Source of the DNA: Vanessa cardui | Lineage: Eukaryota > Arthropoda > Insecta > Lepidoptera > Nymphalidae | Direction: 5' to 3' | DNA length: 64,000 bases | NCBI RefSeq assembly: GCF_905220365.1 | Contig: NC_061124.1 | Location: 15,068,501 to 15,132,500 of the forward strand | The notes under the pieces: model-generated | Seen by the model: only the letters and a program-made list of their open reading frames with translations | Told to the model about the DNA's origin: nothing | Databases searched by the model: none | Translations under genes and position numbers: made by a program | Part shown: positions 9,914 to 21,625 of the stretch, piece after piece | How the letters are laid out: each line of letters opens with the position of its first letter | How positions within the stretch are numbered: position 1 is the first letter of the stretch

Positions 9914-9994
9914 CATCGTACGAGTTGCCTGAGCTCCACTCAAACGAGTCACCATGTATGAACACCAGTACTGGAAATTTCTTTGATTTATGTT
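9914..9994 (-). CDS. Nlg: Neuroligin, coding exon 3 (3' border abnormal)
   Basis: This exon encodes residues 161-187. The acceptor is TTTTCTAG|AACATAAATC, phase 1. It reads EHKSKKFPVLVFIHGDSFEW and then SSGNSYDG, the H-G-x-S-F-E-W segment found in insect neuroligins where active esterases carry the H-G-G-G oxyanion hole. The 3' end is a problem: after Y-D-G-R the frame runs into an AT-only stretch and stops at TAG, and there is no GT at the expected border. The only splice-like option is a weak GC donor (GATG|GCAGGA) at 9913, which would keep phase 1 and join in frame to exon 4. The end given here assumes that GC donor. Family members normally continue with an A-S-Y-G...V-V-V-T-x-N-Y-R-L-G-V-L-G block that I cannot find. 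The exon may be truncated by an insertion or deletion, or affected by an assembly error. Confidence 0.8.
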
Positions 9995-10989
9995 CTAGAA
10001 AATAAATATAAAGAAGGTAATTAACAATGGGTATATCTGTTTCTATTAAAATAAATACTTAATTATATTCCAATATGGTACATTTGTAGTTTGGTTGAGA
10101 ACATCATTAATCGAACCGTAAAGATCAAATTATTTAAATATGGAACACGATCAAAATTCTGATTTTCTGAGCGAAAAAATAAGCCTGTATTGTTTTAAGT
10201 ATTGGTGACAGGACAAATTTTTGGACTTGCAGCTCGGTGTAGTACACCTGCGTAAAGAATTCTTGTATATGTATAAAAATTAAAAAAGGAAATAATTTTC
10301 ATATTTTTCCAATATCAAGAGTTCGTATAATTCGTTACTCGACACTTTTTTGTAAAGATATTAAGTTATTTTAATTTAAAGAGCCATAGCGCAAAGTAGA
10401 ATATCACTTCTAAACATGTATTGAATAAATGCCTGCCTGCAAAAAAAATCGTTTAATCGTTTCACTGATAAACTAAAGATTACGCTGATATTTCGACGTT
10501 AACGCGACTTTCTTATTCTATCGACATCAAACTTTTCCATCAGATGAAAATGGCTTCTACTTACAAGGTCAAGGACTAATATAAAGTATTTGCGGTATGT
10601 ATATTTTATGAGTTAGGTACACTAAATTATGTTAATTTGGAGGTTTAAGTACAGCTTTCAAAGCTAGCCCTAAAACTACCCCAAAACTTGTTAAGTTATT
10701 CCAGAATGTTTTAGCTTCGTTCAATAGGCAATAAAAATAATAATAGTATGGAAATTTGCAAGGTGCTTCAAAATATAATAGAATTATATAATAAGTGAAA
10801 TAATCAAGGACTGATTTCCCTACAGAGTGATTTGGCCTGGAAGTACTTGAAACTTGTTTACATGGCATTTTTCTAGTTATAGCTACACAGCTTTTAGCAT
10901 ATAAACAATTCAACGTTTTAAACTCTAAAACGTGTTCAAACCAAAGCCAGAAAAAGGATTTTTTACTTCTTCACATAAAAAAAAAATAC

Positions 10990-11420
10990 AGGGAGTAGAG
11001 GGCGCCATCTCACATAAGTCCAGGGAAGTAAGTTGAAATCAGTTCCTGGCGATGATACTAAGACTTGTAAAGAAGAAGATATATTGTTATGTACATTTTT
11101 GAGTTGTAACAAACTTTTATGAAGACTTTTTTATTTACTATCAGTATAATTATAAACAATGCTCACAGTAACGCCATCTGTGTTCGATTTGACGAATTAA
11201 AATTTACAAGAATTATTTTTTAATAATTGCATTTCTTTAAAAACCATTTATATACGTCATCAAGATTTTATTTAAGTATTATTTAAAATAACATTAATTT
11301 CTTTAATATATTAATATCAAATTAACGCCATCTTTGTTACGTCGGTAGAACTGCGTATAGTCTGAAAATAGAACTAGAATTTATGACGTTCTAAGCATTT
11401 CTTTATTACTTTTATAGATG
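10990..11420. repeat. Degenerate repeat marked by GCGCCATCT/AACGCCATCT motifs
   Basis: The motif (G/A)CGCCATCT occurs at about 11001, 11173 and 11330, and reversed (AGATGGCGC) at about 11418. The first three are about 160-175 bases apart. It may be a decayed repeat; the intervening sequence is too diverged to align by eye. The rest of 9995-11790 shows nothing recognisable. Confidence 0.3.
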
Positions 11421-11792
11421 GCGCTATAATACTTTAATAAATTTTATTATTATTAATTAAAATAATTACAGGAGTAACTAATAAATAAATTAAAAATAAA
11501 GATCCATTTTTTAGAAAGCTTGTTAACTTATAACGTCATTTCACATTTGACACATTTGTCGGCTTATTGGAAGATTTATTTTAACTATAGGAAACGAATG
11601 AGTTTAATAAAAGAAAAAGCAAGCAAAGTATAAGCTAACGACCCACCCTATCGGCTTCACGAGCGTATCATAAAGCTTTGTATCAATTTTTCGATTAAAG
11701 GATAAATAATTATAAAAAAAATCAATATACAACAAAACACAAAAATAATATTTTATGTCGTTAAGGTTGACAATGTTTTTTTTTATGGAATA

Positions 11793-12067
11793 GGTTGGCA
11801 GACGAGCATATGGTCATAAGTGGTCACCATCACCCGTAGACAATGACGCTGTAAGAAATATTAACTATTCCTTACATCGTCAATGTGCCACCAACCTTGG
11901 GAACTAAGATGTTATTTCCCTTGTACCTGTAGTTATACTGGCTCACTCACCCTTCAAACTGGAACACAACAATACTGTGTACTGTTATTAGGCGGTAGAA
12001 TAACTAATGAGTGGGTGGTACCTAATAAGACGGGCTTGCACAAAGCCCTACCACCAAGTAATAGATT
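11793..12067 (-). repeat. Interspersed repeat B, near full length
   Basis: Reverse copy of the family at 6275-6562, from GGTTGGCAGACGAGCATATG to GCTTGCACAAAGCCCTACCA. Confidence 0.75.
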
Positions 12068-12151
12068 ACGAACTATGTCTATAACTAAATCTATACTTGC
12101 GAAATAGATTATAATCAAACGGTATTCGTAATTTTACGATAGCATATTTAA

Positions 12152-12280
12152 TCACTAGTATAAAACAAAGTCGCTTCCCGCTGTCTATCTACTGTTGTAT
12201 ATGCTTACGGATGTTGCTGTGTTTTTTTTAAAGATAGAGATAGACTTGCGTTTGCATTGCAAACGCTGGCTGAACACTAG
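12152..12280 (+). mobile_element. Short Helitron with a perfect 3' hairpin (129 bp)
   Basis: It starts TCACTAGTATAAAACAAAG, has the AAAGTCGCT...CGCTGTC block, then a perfect 8-bp hairpin GCGTTTGC-ATT-GCAAACGC at 12248-12266, and ends CTAG at 12277-12280, 11 bases after the hairpin. A hairpin close before CTRR is the standard Helitron 3' structure. The flanking base is A instead of the usual T. Confidence 0.65.
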
Positions 12281-12290
12281 AAGATAGAAC

Positions 12291-13985
12291 ATAAATAAAA
12301 ATTTTAACAAAAAGAAAAACCGACTTCAAACAAAACACTACTTTAGAACAAATGAATATGCACTAAAAAGTGTTAAAAATAATTGCGTATTCAATATATT
12401 TTTTAGAGTCCTCCTAAGTAAAATGAAATGAAAAATATTAGACTACTTAAAAGTCGATTTACGGTTATATAACGTAGTTATAGTTATTAGTATATTTGTA
12501 GCCGGTGTCAGCCACGGTGCCCTTGCCCCAACAATTAAAAGAAAGAAGCGATACGAGCCCATTGATAGATCCAGTATATTATTGTATAAAAGGTAATTTG
12601 TAAAAAACATATTTGTTAAAGTATTCTCGTATTGTTTTTTGATAGATATACTATAGGGTTTTCTTGGCTGACACCGACTCCAAATATAGCAATAATTATA
12701 ACTACATTATATAATCGTAAATCGACTTTTAAGTAGTCTAATATTTTTCATTTCATTTAACTTAGGAAGACTCTAAAAAATATATTGAATACGCAATTAT
12801 TTTTATTACTTTTTAGTGCATATTCATTTGTTTTAAAATAATGTTTTGTTTGAAGTCGGTTTTTCTTTTTGTTAAAATTTTTATTAGTTTTTTTTTTAAG
12901 TGAAGCTGATGTTGACTAACTTTTTTTTTTTAATATGGATAGATTAAGCGTTCCGTTTATATGAGTCAGAAACTACTTCGAGGACAATTTCAAAGGAAAC
13001 TTGCGAATAAAGCAAAAATAGACTTTCGAAAATGCGGATTTAATACGTCACGCGGCGTAAACTACAAGAATCCCTCAAAAGAGCTGTAATCGAACTCAGC
13101 AAAAAAACTTTGAAAAAGACCAACTATATTTCGTACATCATATGACATCACATCACTTACACAAAATTTGATTAAAGATAGTAAGAAATTCTGCCCCATA
13201 TCGCACCCTAACTGCGAGCCGTATAGGAGTTCCATCAATACATAGTATAAAACAAAGTCGCTTTCTCTGTCCCTATATCTTTAAATCTACGCAACGGATT
13301 TTGATGCGGTTTTTTTTAAAAGATAGTGTGATTCAAGGGGAAGGTGTGTGTATATAATACATGAACAATATAGTAAAGAAACACTGATAATTTTAGAAGT
13401 TTGCGATGTGATGTCGTAAATAAACAAATTCTGTAGTATATTTAGTATCAGTATTGCACCCGCGCGAAGCTGGGGTGGGTAACTAGTTGATTATAATATT
13501 CGACTATGATAATTGCATAAACATAACCACATTACGGAAGGTGACTCAAATATCCAAATAACCTATAAATAAAAGATTCGACTGAGTATCGCTAACGTGC
13601 TCCTCAGAATTGTTCCGTTCCCTTCCGTTCCGTTACTTTGTCATAGATCCTGTGCTCAGAACCTTACCAAACTGTCACCAAATTACCCTTGAAGTATAAT
13701 ATATTTTATAATAAAAAAAGAATTATCAAAATTGGTTAACGTGATTTTGAGTTATTCACCTATTTGCATACATAATGCAAATTTAAGACTTATGTCGTTT
13801 TCATATAGATACCATCATCGGAAAAAAAAAATTGGAACTCCACGGGAAGCACTACCTTTCAAACAAAAAAAAATATCAAAATCGGTTCACCCAGTGAAAA
13901 GTTATGAGGTAACAAACATAAAAAAAAAAATACAGACGAATTGATAACCTCCTCCTTTTGGAAGTCGGTTGAAAAGTAGTCAGCT
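12291..13985 (+). mobile_element. Composite foldback element, copy A
   Basis: The left part is a large inverted repeat: arm 12296-12513 (ACCGACTTCAAACAAAAC ... GCCGGTGTCAGCCA) and arm 12665-12886 (TGGCTGACACCG ... TGAAGTCGGTTTTTC) around a 150-base loop. To its right is about 1.1 kb that starts AAGTGAAGCTGATG, carries a nested Helitron (13235-13486), and ends CCTCCTTTTGGAAGTCGGTT. The outer ends are thus both built on ACCGACTTC/GAAGTCGGT. The same arrangement recurs reversed at 51554-52872, with partial copies at 36770-37250, 37760-38070 and 47812-48035. No transposase frame is present, so it is non-autonomous and of unknown class. Confidence 0.65.
13235..13486 (+). mobile_element. Helitron nested in the composite foldback element
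   Basis: TC at the start, CATAGTATAAAACAAAGTCG near the 5' end, and a 3' end CGCGCGAAGCTGGGGTGGGT-AACTAG followed by T. The same Helitron occupies the same position in the second copy of the host element (52052-52222, reversed). Confidence 0.7.
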
Positions 13986-14039
13986 TTTTCGAGAAACAAT
14001 TTATATTTATGTATATTACGAGAACTTAATAAAGATTAA

Positions 14040-14239
14040 TACGGCCGCTTACAGCATCTTATATAAATTAATATTTTTGAAGATATTACAGATGTAAAAT
14101 ATGCTTAACGTTGCTGACACAGCAGCTTATAAAGCTTTGAGCAACAAAAAACTGTAAATATATTAATAAAGAAAGAAATTTTGTCATACATTTAGTGTCA
14201 GCGTTATATCCTTGCGAAACTGGGGCTTCACAGTTCTAG
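14040..14239 (+). mobile_element. Helitron-like 3' end
   Basis: Ends CTTGCGAAACTGGGGCTTCA-CAGTT-CTAG followed by T at 14240, a diverged version of the 3' end at 13483. The 5' end is not clear. Confidence 0.45.
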
Positions 14240-14240
14240 T

Positions 14241-15675
14241 AAAATCGAATATTTTATTTTATAACTGAAATTTAATAATATTTTTTCTTAACAATAAACC
14301 CAATATGGTTAATACCATATTGGGAATACACGTCGGAATAGTATTGCAAAATGGAATTATTGCTATGTGTTGGTAGTAATAGTAGTTCATGTGTAAATAT
14401 ATGGATACCTGCCGAAGATGTCACAACGAACATGTGATACATTGACCTTACTCGTATGTGATGAATGCATACAATTACTGCTATTATATTATCTTTGCAC
14501 ACACACACAAACATATCTTTATATACACACATACACAATATATCTGTATTTGCTGTTTAATTATTGTCATTTTTGCGTATCTATCTACCAATTTCTAAAA
14601 CGCAGAGAGTTATTCGGTAACAAAAAACTCGAAATTCGCGACATCGACTATAATGATAACAATATTGTAGAAATTACGTATCAAAGTGGTGTATATCAGG
14701 AAGTAAGTACATATTTACGAGTGAGATTAAAGGTGCCTTTATTATAGAATCGCACTACATAGTCGTATTAACGAATTTGACCAAATACTCTACCCTTATT
14801 GGTACCCATATTGCGTCATCACCTGCTATTGACCAATTAAATTAATTTGTTTTGTACCAGAATTTTTTTTTTATTTAAGTATTATAGATTAATTTTAATA
14901 AAGAAATACCTATTAATGAGTTTTCTAAAATTAAAGTTCCTTGAAAGTTTTTTTTAATATACGAGAATTGCACAAGCTTTTTTTGCCGTGATATAAGTAA
15001 ATGGCACTAAGACATTGGATAATATTATCGTTTCGTTGCTTTGATCTGGAATCATCATCAAAATCAAGTTTAAATATTGTCATGTATATGCTACCCAGCG
15101 TATGAGATTAATTTTAACTTCATACGTTACTAGACAATTTAACAACGAAGTCATGTACAATTTCTTTAGCTTATATAATTTGAAAAATAATGAAAAAAGC
15201 AAAAACTGCCATTTTAACCAACAATTTCCACAATCTAAATTTGAATTTCGAAAAGAGTTTAAAAATAGAATACCATCGCCCTTTACATACGATTCGTGAC
15301 GATTTATAAAATTTATTTCGTCTCGACCATTCGTTTTATATTTCCCTATATTCAAGGAGTCTTTAAAATTTACATAATAAAACAATATAAAATACACTTT
15401 ACTTTAAGGCAATAGAGTTTTATCTAGCAATTTAGCCAAATGCACTAAGAATTTTTGCATCACTAAGCTTAAGTGGAAATATCTGCAAATAATGTCAGTA
15501 GCACTTTTTGTGAGCGTCTGTTCTCGTACTTGACTTGATGCAGATGCTTGTGTATTTGATAATTTAGTCGCTTTATCTAAAAGGAACTTACAAGGTTATC
15601 GTATGACGTATGAGTATCCATGGCGAAAACTAGCACTATACTAACTAGGTTTAAATATTGAAAACAAGTAAACTC
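14241..15675. other. Intron sequence, nothing recognised
   Basis: AT-rich. It contains a CA-rich stretch near 14493-14540 and several open frames of 60-110 codons on both strands that resemble no family and have intronic composition. Confidence 0.5.
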
Positions 15676-15815
15676 AGTAGGAGTTTTTTGCTGTTCTTCT
15701 CTGTAGAATCTACATTCCGCACCGGTGGCAGCTTCACTTAATATAGTTGTAAAATGACGATTTCAAAGTGTTAGTAAAATACCATATAAAGTATATTATG
15801 ATTTGATTTGGATAT
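15676..15815 (+). mobile_element. LINE 3' tail (family Z, CR1-like), fragment
   Basis: Matches the 3' UTR of the LINE at 49705-51097: GTTCTTCTCTGTAGAATCTA, CCGGTGGCAGCTTCACTTAA, GTAAAATGACGATTTCAAAG, and a TATTATGATTTGATTTGG end. Confidence 0.75.
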
Positions 15816-16083
15816 GGTTACAACTTCCCATGGACATCTGCACCACAGAGGAATTTTTAGATGTGTTTTCAGTTGTCGATATTATTAATATTAAAATCAT
15901 TAATCTTTTGGAAGAATCGTGTAAAATTCGTAATATACATGTGATCTAGTCAAAATAAATATAAAGTATAAAAGAATATAAATATTATAAAACAAATAAG
16001 TCACAGTTCCAAGCTCTTCTCGATAAAGTCGGTTTTTGCAAAGTGCAATATTTTCCCGATGTTTACTTTTTTACTTTTTTTTA

Positions 16084-16380
16084 CTTGGTACAAGGGCTTT
16101 GTGCAAGCCCGTCTGGTTACATACCACCCACTCATCAGTTATTCTACCACCAAACAAAAACAACAGTACGCAGTATTGTTGTGTTTCGGTTTGAAGGGTG
16201 AGCGAGCCAGTATAACTACAGGCACAAGGAACATAATATCTTAGTTCCCAAAATTAGTGGCGCATTGACGATTTAAGGAATAGTTAATATTTCTTACAGC
16301 GTCATTGTCTATGGGTAATGGTGACCACTTACCATCAGGTGGCCCATATGCTCGTCCGCCTACCAATACCATAAAAAAAA
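16084..16380 (+). repeat. Interspersed repeat B, near full length
   Basis: Starts TTGGTACAAGGGCTTTGTGC and ends CCGCCTACCAATACCAT followed by a run of A. Confidence 0.75.
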
Positions 16381-17952
16381 AAACGTTTGCAGTCACATTT
16401 CTCAACGATCGTTATCATACAAATTCAAATAAATATTATAAAGGTTATAATTACTCGTATCGTGCATGTAATTACACTTGCTTACAATTCGCACAAACAT
16501 AATATTTCAATGTCGCTTGACTGTTGAATATATGAGCAGGGCGCATTCCCCTTGCCGTCACATACCAAGGGTAGGGGCTTAGAAAATTTCACTTCATTAT
16601 AAAATCAAATGAAATTTTACTTGAGTTATATTTTTAAATATCGTCGCATATAAAAAGTAGGTTTATTCAGCCAAGTGAATACCATGAACTGTAAGAATTC
16701 CCAGCTTTTCTGTCCATATAATGTCACAACAGTAGAAAATGAAGTTTCGATTATTATTAGTCCTGTAGCCAACTCTATTATTTATTCTCTGTAATACTCA
16801 ATTCTGTCACAGATGTAATTTTACAAATTGTATCATTACAGGTTGCGAAATGTAATGTTCAGCTCTTTGTAGTCAGCTATGTAATGTTCGACTATGAACT
16901 GTTATAATACAGGATGATTCTCCCAGCGAGGATGCCCCCTTAACAGTGACGTGACAAATATATAAAAAAAAGGAAAATAATAAGAAGCCAGTTTATGTTC
17001 CATTGCTCGAAGGCCTCCTTTCATTTTGATAAGAAGCTTATTCCACTGTGTTGCTCTAACGCGAAACAACTCTGCAAGCAAAAGTCATTGTTGTAAGAAG
17101 TTCGATTTTAAGTTAACCTCCTTTCTTACAATAATTTGAAGTGAAACCTTCGTCATTATTTGCAATTGATTGTTTACGATATATAACTTGCTTCGTCCCA
17201 CGTCATGATAAATCATACTTTGGGATGTACTGGTTAGATTACAGTAAGCAATATAGTACAGCAGTATGTGTGTGTAAAAGTTCCCTTCGAAACTCATTCA
17301 TAAATTTTTGGACTGACGACTTACGGTGGTTACGCCATTTTGATACCTGTCATTATTTGTCAATATCGCAAATCACATTTCGACATTTCTAGCTCGTTTT
17401 CTACAGTATGCCGTATTACAGAATAGTCCTACTGATACGAATATCTACTTCACATTTGAACTGGAACGAAGAAGTACAAATGTCGTTAATCAGTAGAATA
17501 ACTGATAAGACACCTACAAATAACTGTACTTAAAACTAAGTGGGATAAAGGTTTATACATTTCAAAACTAAGGAACATTCCAATAGTAATATGCTTTAGG
17601 TAATTGTAGTCAGTAAAGATTAATTTAAACAATGTTGTTATTTCTCAACATTATTAGATTCACACGAACGGACAATTCGCAAAATGTGTTATAGGTTTGG
17701 TAGTTTTATTAAGTGTAATCGTTTTTCAAATAAAACCGTACCAACCGGTTTATATCTTTCAGCGTTATTTATGTTTAGTATCTAACAATTAAACATGACC
17801 TAATATTGACATAATACATTCCATCAACTCAAAACCCTATATCACAGTCTTCATTGTACCTATTTATAAAAAACTAGTGATCCGCCGGTAAATATTCTAC
17901 AGAATTTTACTCGTTTCTTTACTATTGTCCACTTATTTCCACGTATTGATGA
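16381..17952. other. Intron sequence, nothing recognised
   Basis: AT-rich, with related short strings GTAATGTTCAGCTC and GTAATGTTCGACTA near 16853 and 16881. No coding signal is visible. Confidence 0.5.
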
Positions 17953-18061
17953 TTTACGCAAGGCGGCTGGCAGGAGCTGGATGCGAGTAGCCGAAGAACG
18001 ATCACAGTGAGGCCTATGTCCATCAGAGGACGAAAAAAGGCTGTTGATGATGATGATGATG
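17953..18061 (+). mobile_element. RTE-type LINE, 3' end only
   Basis: GCAAGGCGGCTGGCAGGAGC...GTGAGGCCTATGTCCATCAG...ACGAAAAAAGGCTG followed by a (GAT)n run. The string encodes the C-terminal R-R-x-A-G-x-x ... E-A-Y-V-x-Q ending common in lepidopteran RTE elements, and the short simple-repeat tail fits that clade. It is 5'-truncated. Confidence 0.6.
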
Positions 18062-18444
18062 TCTACGTATTATATACAAAAACCTTCCTTTCGAATCACG
18101 TAATTTTATAGATATAAGCATACATAGATATAGATAGATATACGCTGCGGTTAGCGACTTAGTTTTATACTCTGTAATGATGATATAATAAATATTTTTG
18201 AAGTAAAACAAGTGTTATATTTATTTCATATAGTTCGTAATCATCTAGGCGATCGTATGTAGTTCTCTGAGGATATAAACTAGGTCAACCTCTAAAGGAA
18301 TAGAGAAGTCAGTTAGTTGTCGTCTTGAAATTCAATCCTAGTTCTCTTCGTATTGTTAAGAATCAGATTTGATGAACTAATATGTTTTGTAGTTCTATTA
18401 TGACATATCTGGTGAGGTCCTGCTTAACTTTAATATACTTTTCT

Positions 18445-18764
18445 ACCAATAGTACAACAACAACAACAACCTGTAAATTCCCACTGCTGGGCTAAAGGCT
18501 TCCTCTCCCTTTGAGGAGAAGGTTTGGAACATATTCCACCACGCTGTTCCGATGCGGGTTGGTGGAATACACATGTGGCAGAATTTCTATGAAATTTGTC
18601 ACATACAGGTTTCCTCACGATGTTTTCCTTCACCGCTGAGCACGAGGTGAATTATAAAGACAAATTAAGCACATGAATCAGCGGTGCTTGCCTGGGTTTG
18701 AACCCGCAATCATCGGTTAAGATGCACGCGTTCTAACCGCTGGGCCATCTCGACCAATAGCACA
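18445..18764 (-). mobile_element. Full-length tRNA-headed SINE (Metulj-like) with target duplication
   Basis: This is the clearest copy of the family. On the minus strand the 5' end is at 18752: GAGATGGCCCAGCGGTTAGA has the tRNA-type A box, and GGGTTTGAACCC downstream (plus-strand GGGTTTGAACCCGCAATCAT) corresponds to the B box. The body follows, then TAGCCCAGCAGTGGGAATTT, and a (GTT)n tail. It is flanked by ACCAATAGTACA (18445-18456) and ACCAATAGCACA (18753-18764), a 12-bp target duplication with one mismatch. The name Metulj is given by resemblance to the nymphalid family from memory and was not checked. Confidence 0.85.
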
Positions 18765-19965
18765 CCAGCTTTAAATATACACTTGACTGTAAATTGTCTT
18801 CCGTATTTTAGGTTCAGATGTATGTAACATAATGACTTAATTTATGGATAAAGATTTATTTATTAATACCGACCTGACTTCGAAAAGGTGAAATTAAATA
18901 TGATGTTTTACAGCACAGTGTTATGGTCAAGTGACATGGTGATTATGGTAAGTGGCCATCACTGCCCACAATCATTGGCACTGTATAAAAATGAAGCCAA
19001 TTCATACATCATCAATACGAAAACCTTGGAAACGCTTAGGTTGTACCTTCCAAGAGGACCAAGCACAATGTTCGTCAACGAGAACTTTACGGATGCTTTA
19101 AATATGAAATAAACATTTTTCCAAATTATTCAATAGCTAGAAGCAGCAACAGTCAGGTCAAAAGGGTTATAAGTATGGATATATTTTTTGGGAGGAATTT
19201 AAGATTATATCTATCACGTGTAACGATTAGCAGAAATTAAAACATTCTTTTAACTATATTAATAGGAAAGATTCAATGACGTATTTGTCTAGACGGTCGT
19301 ATAGAGAATATTTAATTATTTCATGACATGTGTTTTGTGAGTCAGAGTTTAGGTGTTCGAAACATTTCCAGGCGGTTACTCACATCCTCGCTAGCTTGTT
19401 TGATCATTTATTTTAATTCGACAAACAAAAATTAACTTTATTATTATAATAAATAGAGAACCAAATTACAGTATTAACTTACAACCTTTTTTGAACTTAG
19501 AAATTGATGGTCCTCCCATTGCGTCGAAAGATAAACTCAATAACCTAACGTTAAGTTGAAAATGTATTCGATGATGAGCAAATTGCCCTTTTGATGGCAA
19601 GTGATCCTTAAAAACTTTTACTAAAGACAGTATAGTTTATTCGTTACTATTTCTTCAATAGAACATTGATCAAACGTGCTTCAGATAAGCCCAAAAAATG
19701 TTAGACCATTAAATTCTTCTTCCAAGCAGTAATATTCAGTATTTTTGTTTTCCAGTTTGAAAGATGACTGAGCCTATATAAATAAAAACATAGTAGACAT
19801 ACTGAAACTCAAAACTCAATTCCCAATATAGTGTATTATATATAGTGCATTACACTAAGATAATTATTGATATGACCTAAGAAGAACCGTCGAAAGAAAC
19901 TCAGCGGATTTTTTATTTGTCAAACAGGTTATATGCATAAATTAAATATGAATAGAAATACCCGG
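18765..19965. other. Intron sequence, nothing firm
   Basis: AT-rich. Short strings near 19730-19780 (TCAGTATTTTTGTTTTCCAG, GACTGAGCC) look like a worn copy of repeat B, and ACCGTCGAAAGAAACTCAG near 19886 resembles a reversed piece of the family Z LINE tail. Confidence 0.35.
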
Positions 19966-20080
19966 CAACGCACCTGCAAGCCCCCTGGTGTTGCAGATGT
20001 CCATGGGCGGTGGTAGTCACTTTCCATCAGGTGAGCCTCCTGCTCGTTTGCCACCTATGCCATAAAAAAAAGCTAGGAGG
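19966..20080 (-). repeat. Interspersed repeat K (unclassified lepidopteran repeat), fragment
   Basis: Reads GGCAACGCACCTGCAAGCCC, TGGTGTTGCAGATGTCCATG, CATCAGGTGAGCCTCCTGCT. It is the reverse of the copies at 62541-62940. Confidence 0.6.
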
Positions 20081-20398
20081 CGATCGTTTCCTACCCAAGG
20101 TCTGCTATCAATCATAAATTCACCAATAGTATAGTAGCCTTTCGCACAAAAGCGTTTCTTAACAATTTTTTTTTTTTAATTTGGCAATAGAAGCATTTTT
20201 GACAATTGCTGGGATCCTGTTGTAGAACCATATACATTGTCCAAAAATGAGTTACTGACTCTATGCAATTGCGTAAACCATAATATATCAGTCCCAAGAT
20301 TAATGGTGCTTGTAAGAAATGGTTAAAATTTCTATAACCAATCTTAATGAGCAGTAGTGACAAATCACCATCAGGTGGATCATATAAAAAAAGTAAAA

Positions 20399-20682
20399 GT
20401 AACAGCCTGTAAATTTCCCACTGCTGGGATAAGGCCTCATCTTCCATTAAGGAGAGGGCTTGAAACATATTCCACCACGCTGTTCCAATGCGGGTTGGTG
20501 GAATGCACAGGTGCAAAATTTCGATGAAATTAGACACATGCTAGTTTCCTCGCGATGTTTTCCTTCACCACCAAGCACGAAATGAATTATAAGCAAAAAT
20601 TAAACAAATGAATTCAGTGTTTGAACCCGCAATCATCGGTTAAGATGCCCGTGTTTTAACCACTGGGCCATCTCAGCTCTAT
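20399..20682 (-). mobile_element. SINE (Metulj-like), nearly complete
   Basis: Reverse orientation, from AACAGCCTGTAAATTTCCCA to CACTGGGCCATCTCAGCTC. The B-box region is partly deleted (GAATTCAGTGTTTGAACCC), so the copy is old. Confidence 0.85.
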
Positions 20683-21407
20683 CTCATATAATATCAGGAT
20701 CATATGGTCGGCCAAAATGAATGGTAACTACCTAACCGAGCCTGTATAAAGTCCTACCTTTTTTAATCCATTCTACCATATTTCAAATCAATCATTTGCA
20801 AAGCTGCTCATACTGACATGAATACAGAAACATTGACAAATAACTGAAATCAATGATGTTGTCTATCAGCAATTGTCTAATACCTTAGACAATAACCGCA
20901 CGGAACATATTGTTTGGACGTAACTTTTAATCGTTGGGGAAATTTCGCTTAATTTCGCATAAACAAAAGCGCTGAACAAAGAAATAGGTGAACAATGGAG
21001 CAGTACCGGTTTCAAGCATTGTATAGCGTTCAACTGGCTGCCTATTTTAAATTCAACGAGAATGAGTGCACACTATAAATTTTTCTAACAGCTTTAATAT
21101 TAAAATGTAAGGGAATAATTTCTTAAAAACATTTATGTGCGATTCAGTGTTTCACGCTATTATCATGAATTTTGAATCACATGAGAAACAATGGGCTTTT
21201 GTTATTTTATTGTCTTGTAATTTTTGAAGTAATTCAATCTTTTAATTTGACTTAAAGTTGACTGAGGATGCCTTCAGGCATTAAGGCATCATTTTATTTC
21301 AACTACGCAATTATTTTGTTGGCCAATATTTTTAAACAAATAAATACTTTTTTTCAAGTGCTTGTTTTCATCAAAATGTCAAAATGTAATACCGTTTCTT
21401 AGATTTT
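20683..21407. other. Intron sequence, nothing recognised
   Basis: AT-rich. A small perfect hairpin GATGCCT...AGGCATC lies near 21266-21290. Confidence 0.5.
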
Positions 21408-21625
21408 TTGACGATCTCCGTGGTCGAGTAGTGTGTACACCGGTTTTCCTGGGTACGCCAATCTGAGGTCCAGGGTTCGATTCCCGGCCGAGTCGACGTA
21501 GAAAAAGTTTATTAGTTTTCTATATTGTCTTGGGTCTAGGTGTTTGTGGTACCTTCGTTAATTCTGATTTTTCATAACACAAGTGCTTTAGCTGCTAACA
21601 TTGGGATCAGAGTATTGTATGTGAT
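21408..21625 (+). mobile_element. Second tRNA-headed SINE family
   Basis: The head GATCTCCGTGGTCGAGTAGT (A box) is followed 30-50 bases later by GGGTTCGATTCCCGGCC (B box), a canonical pol III promoter. The body GTCGACGTAGAAAAAG...TTGGGTCTAGG and GGGATCAGAGTATTGTATGT follow. It is not a functional tRNA because the cloverleaf is incomplete. Other copies are at 45510-45708 (reversed) and 54440-54571. Confidence 0.8.

Noticed and set aside
18457..18752. tRNA gene on the minus strand near 18750, and similar heads at 21408, 43783 and 54446
   Set aside because: A and B boxes are present but no full cloverleaf or anticodon arm can be formed, and the sequence continues into a repeated SINE body with target duplications.
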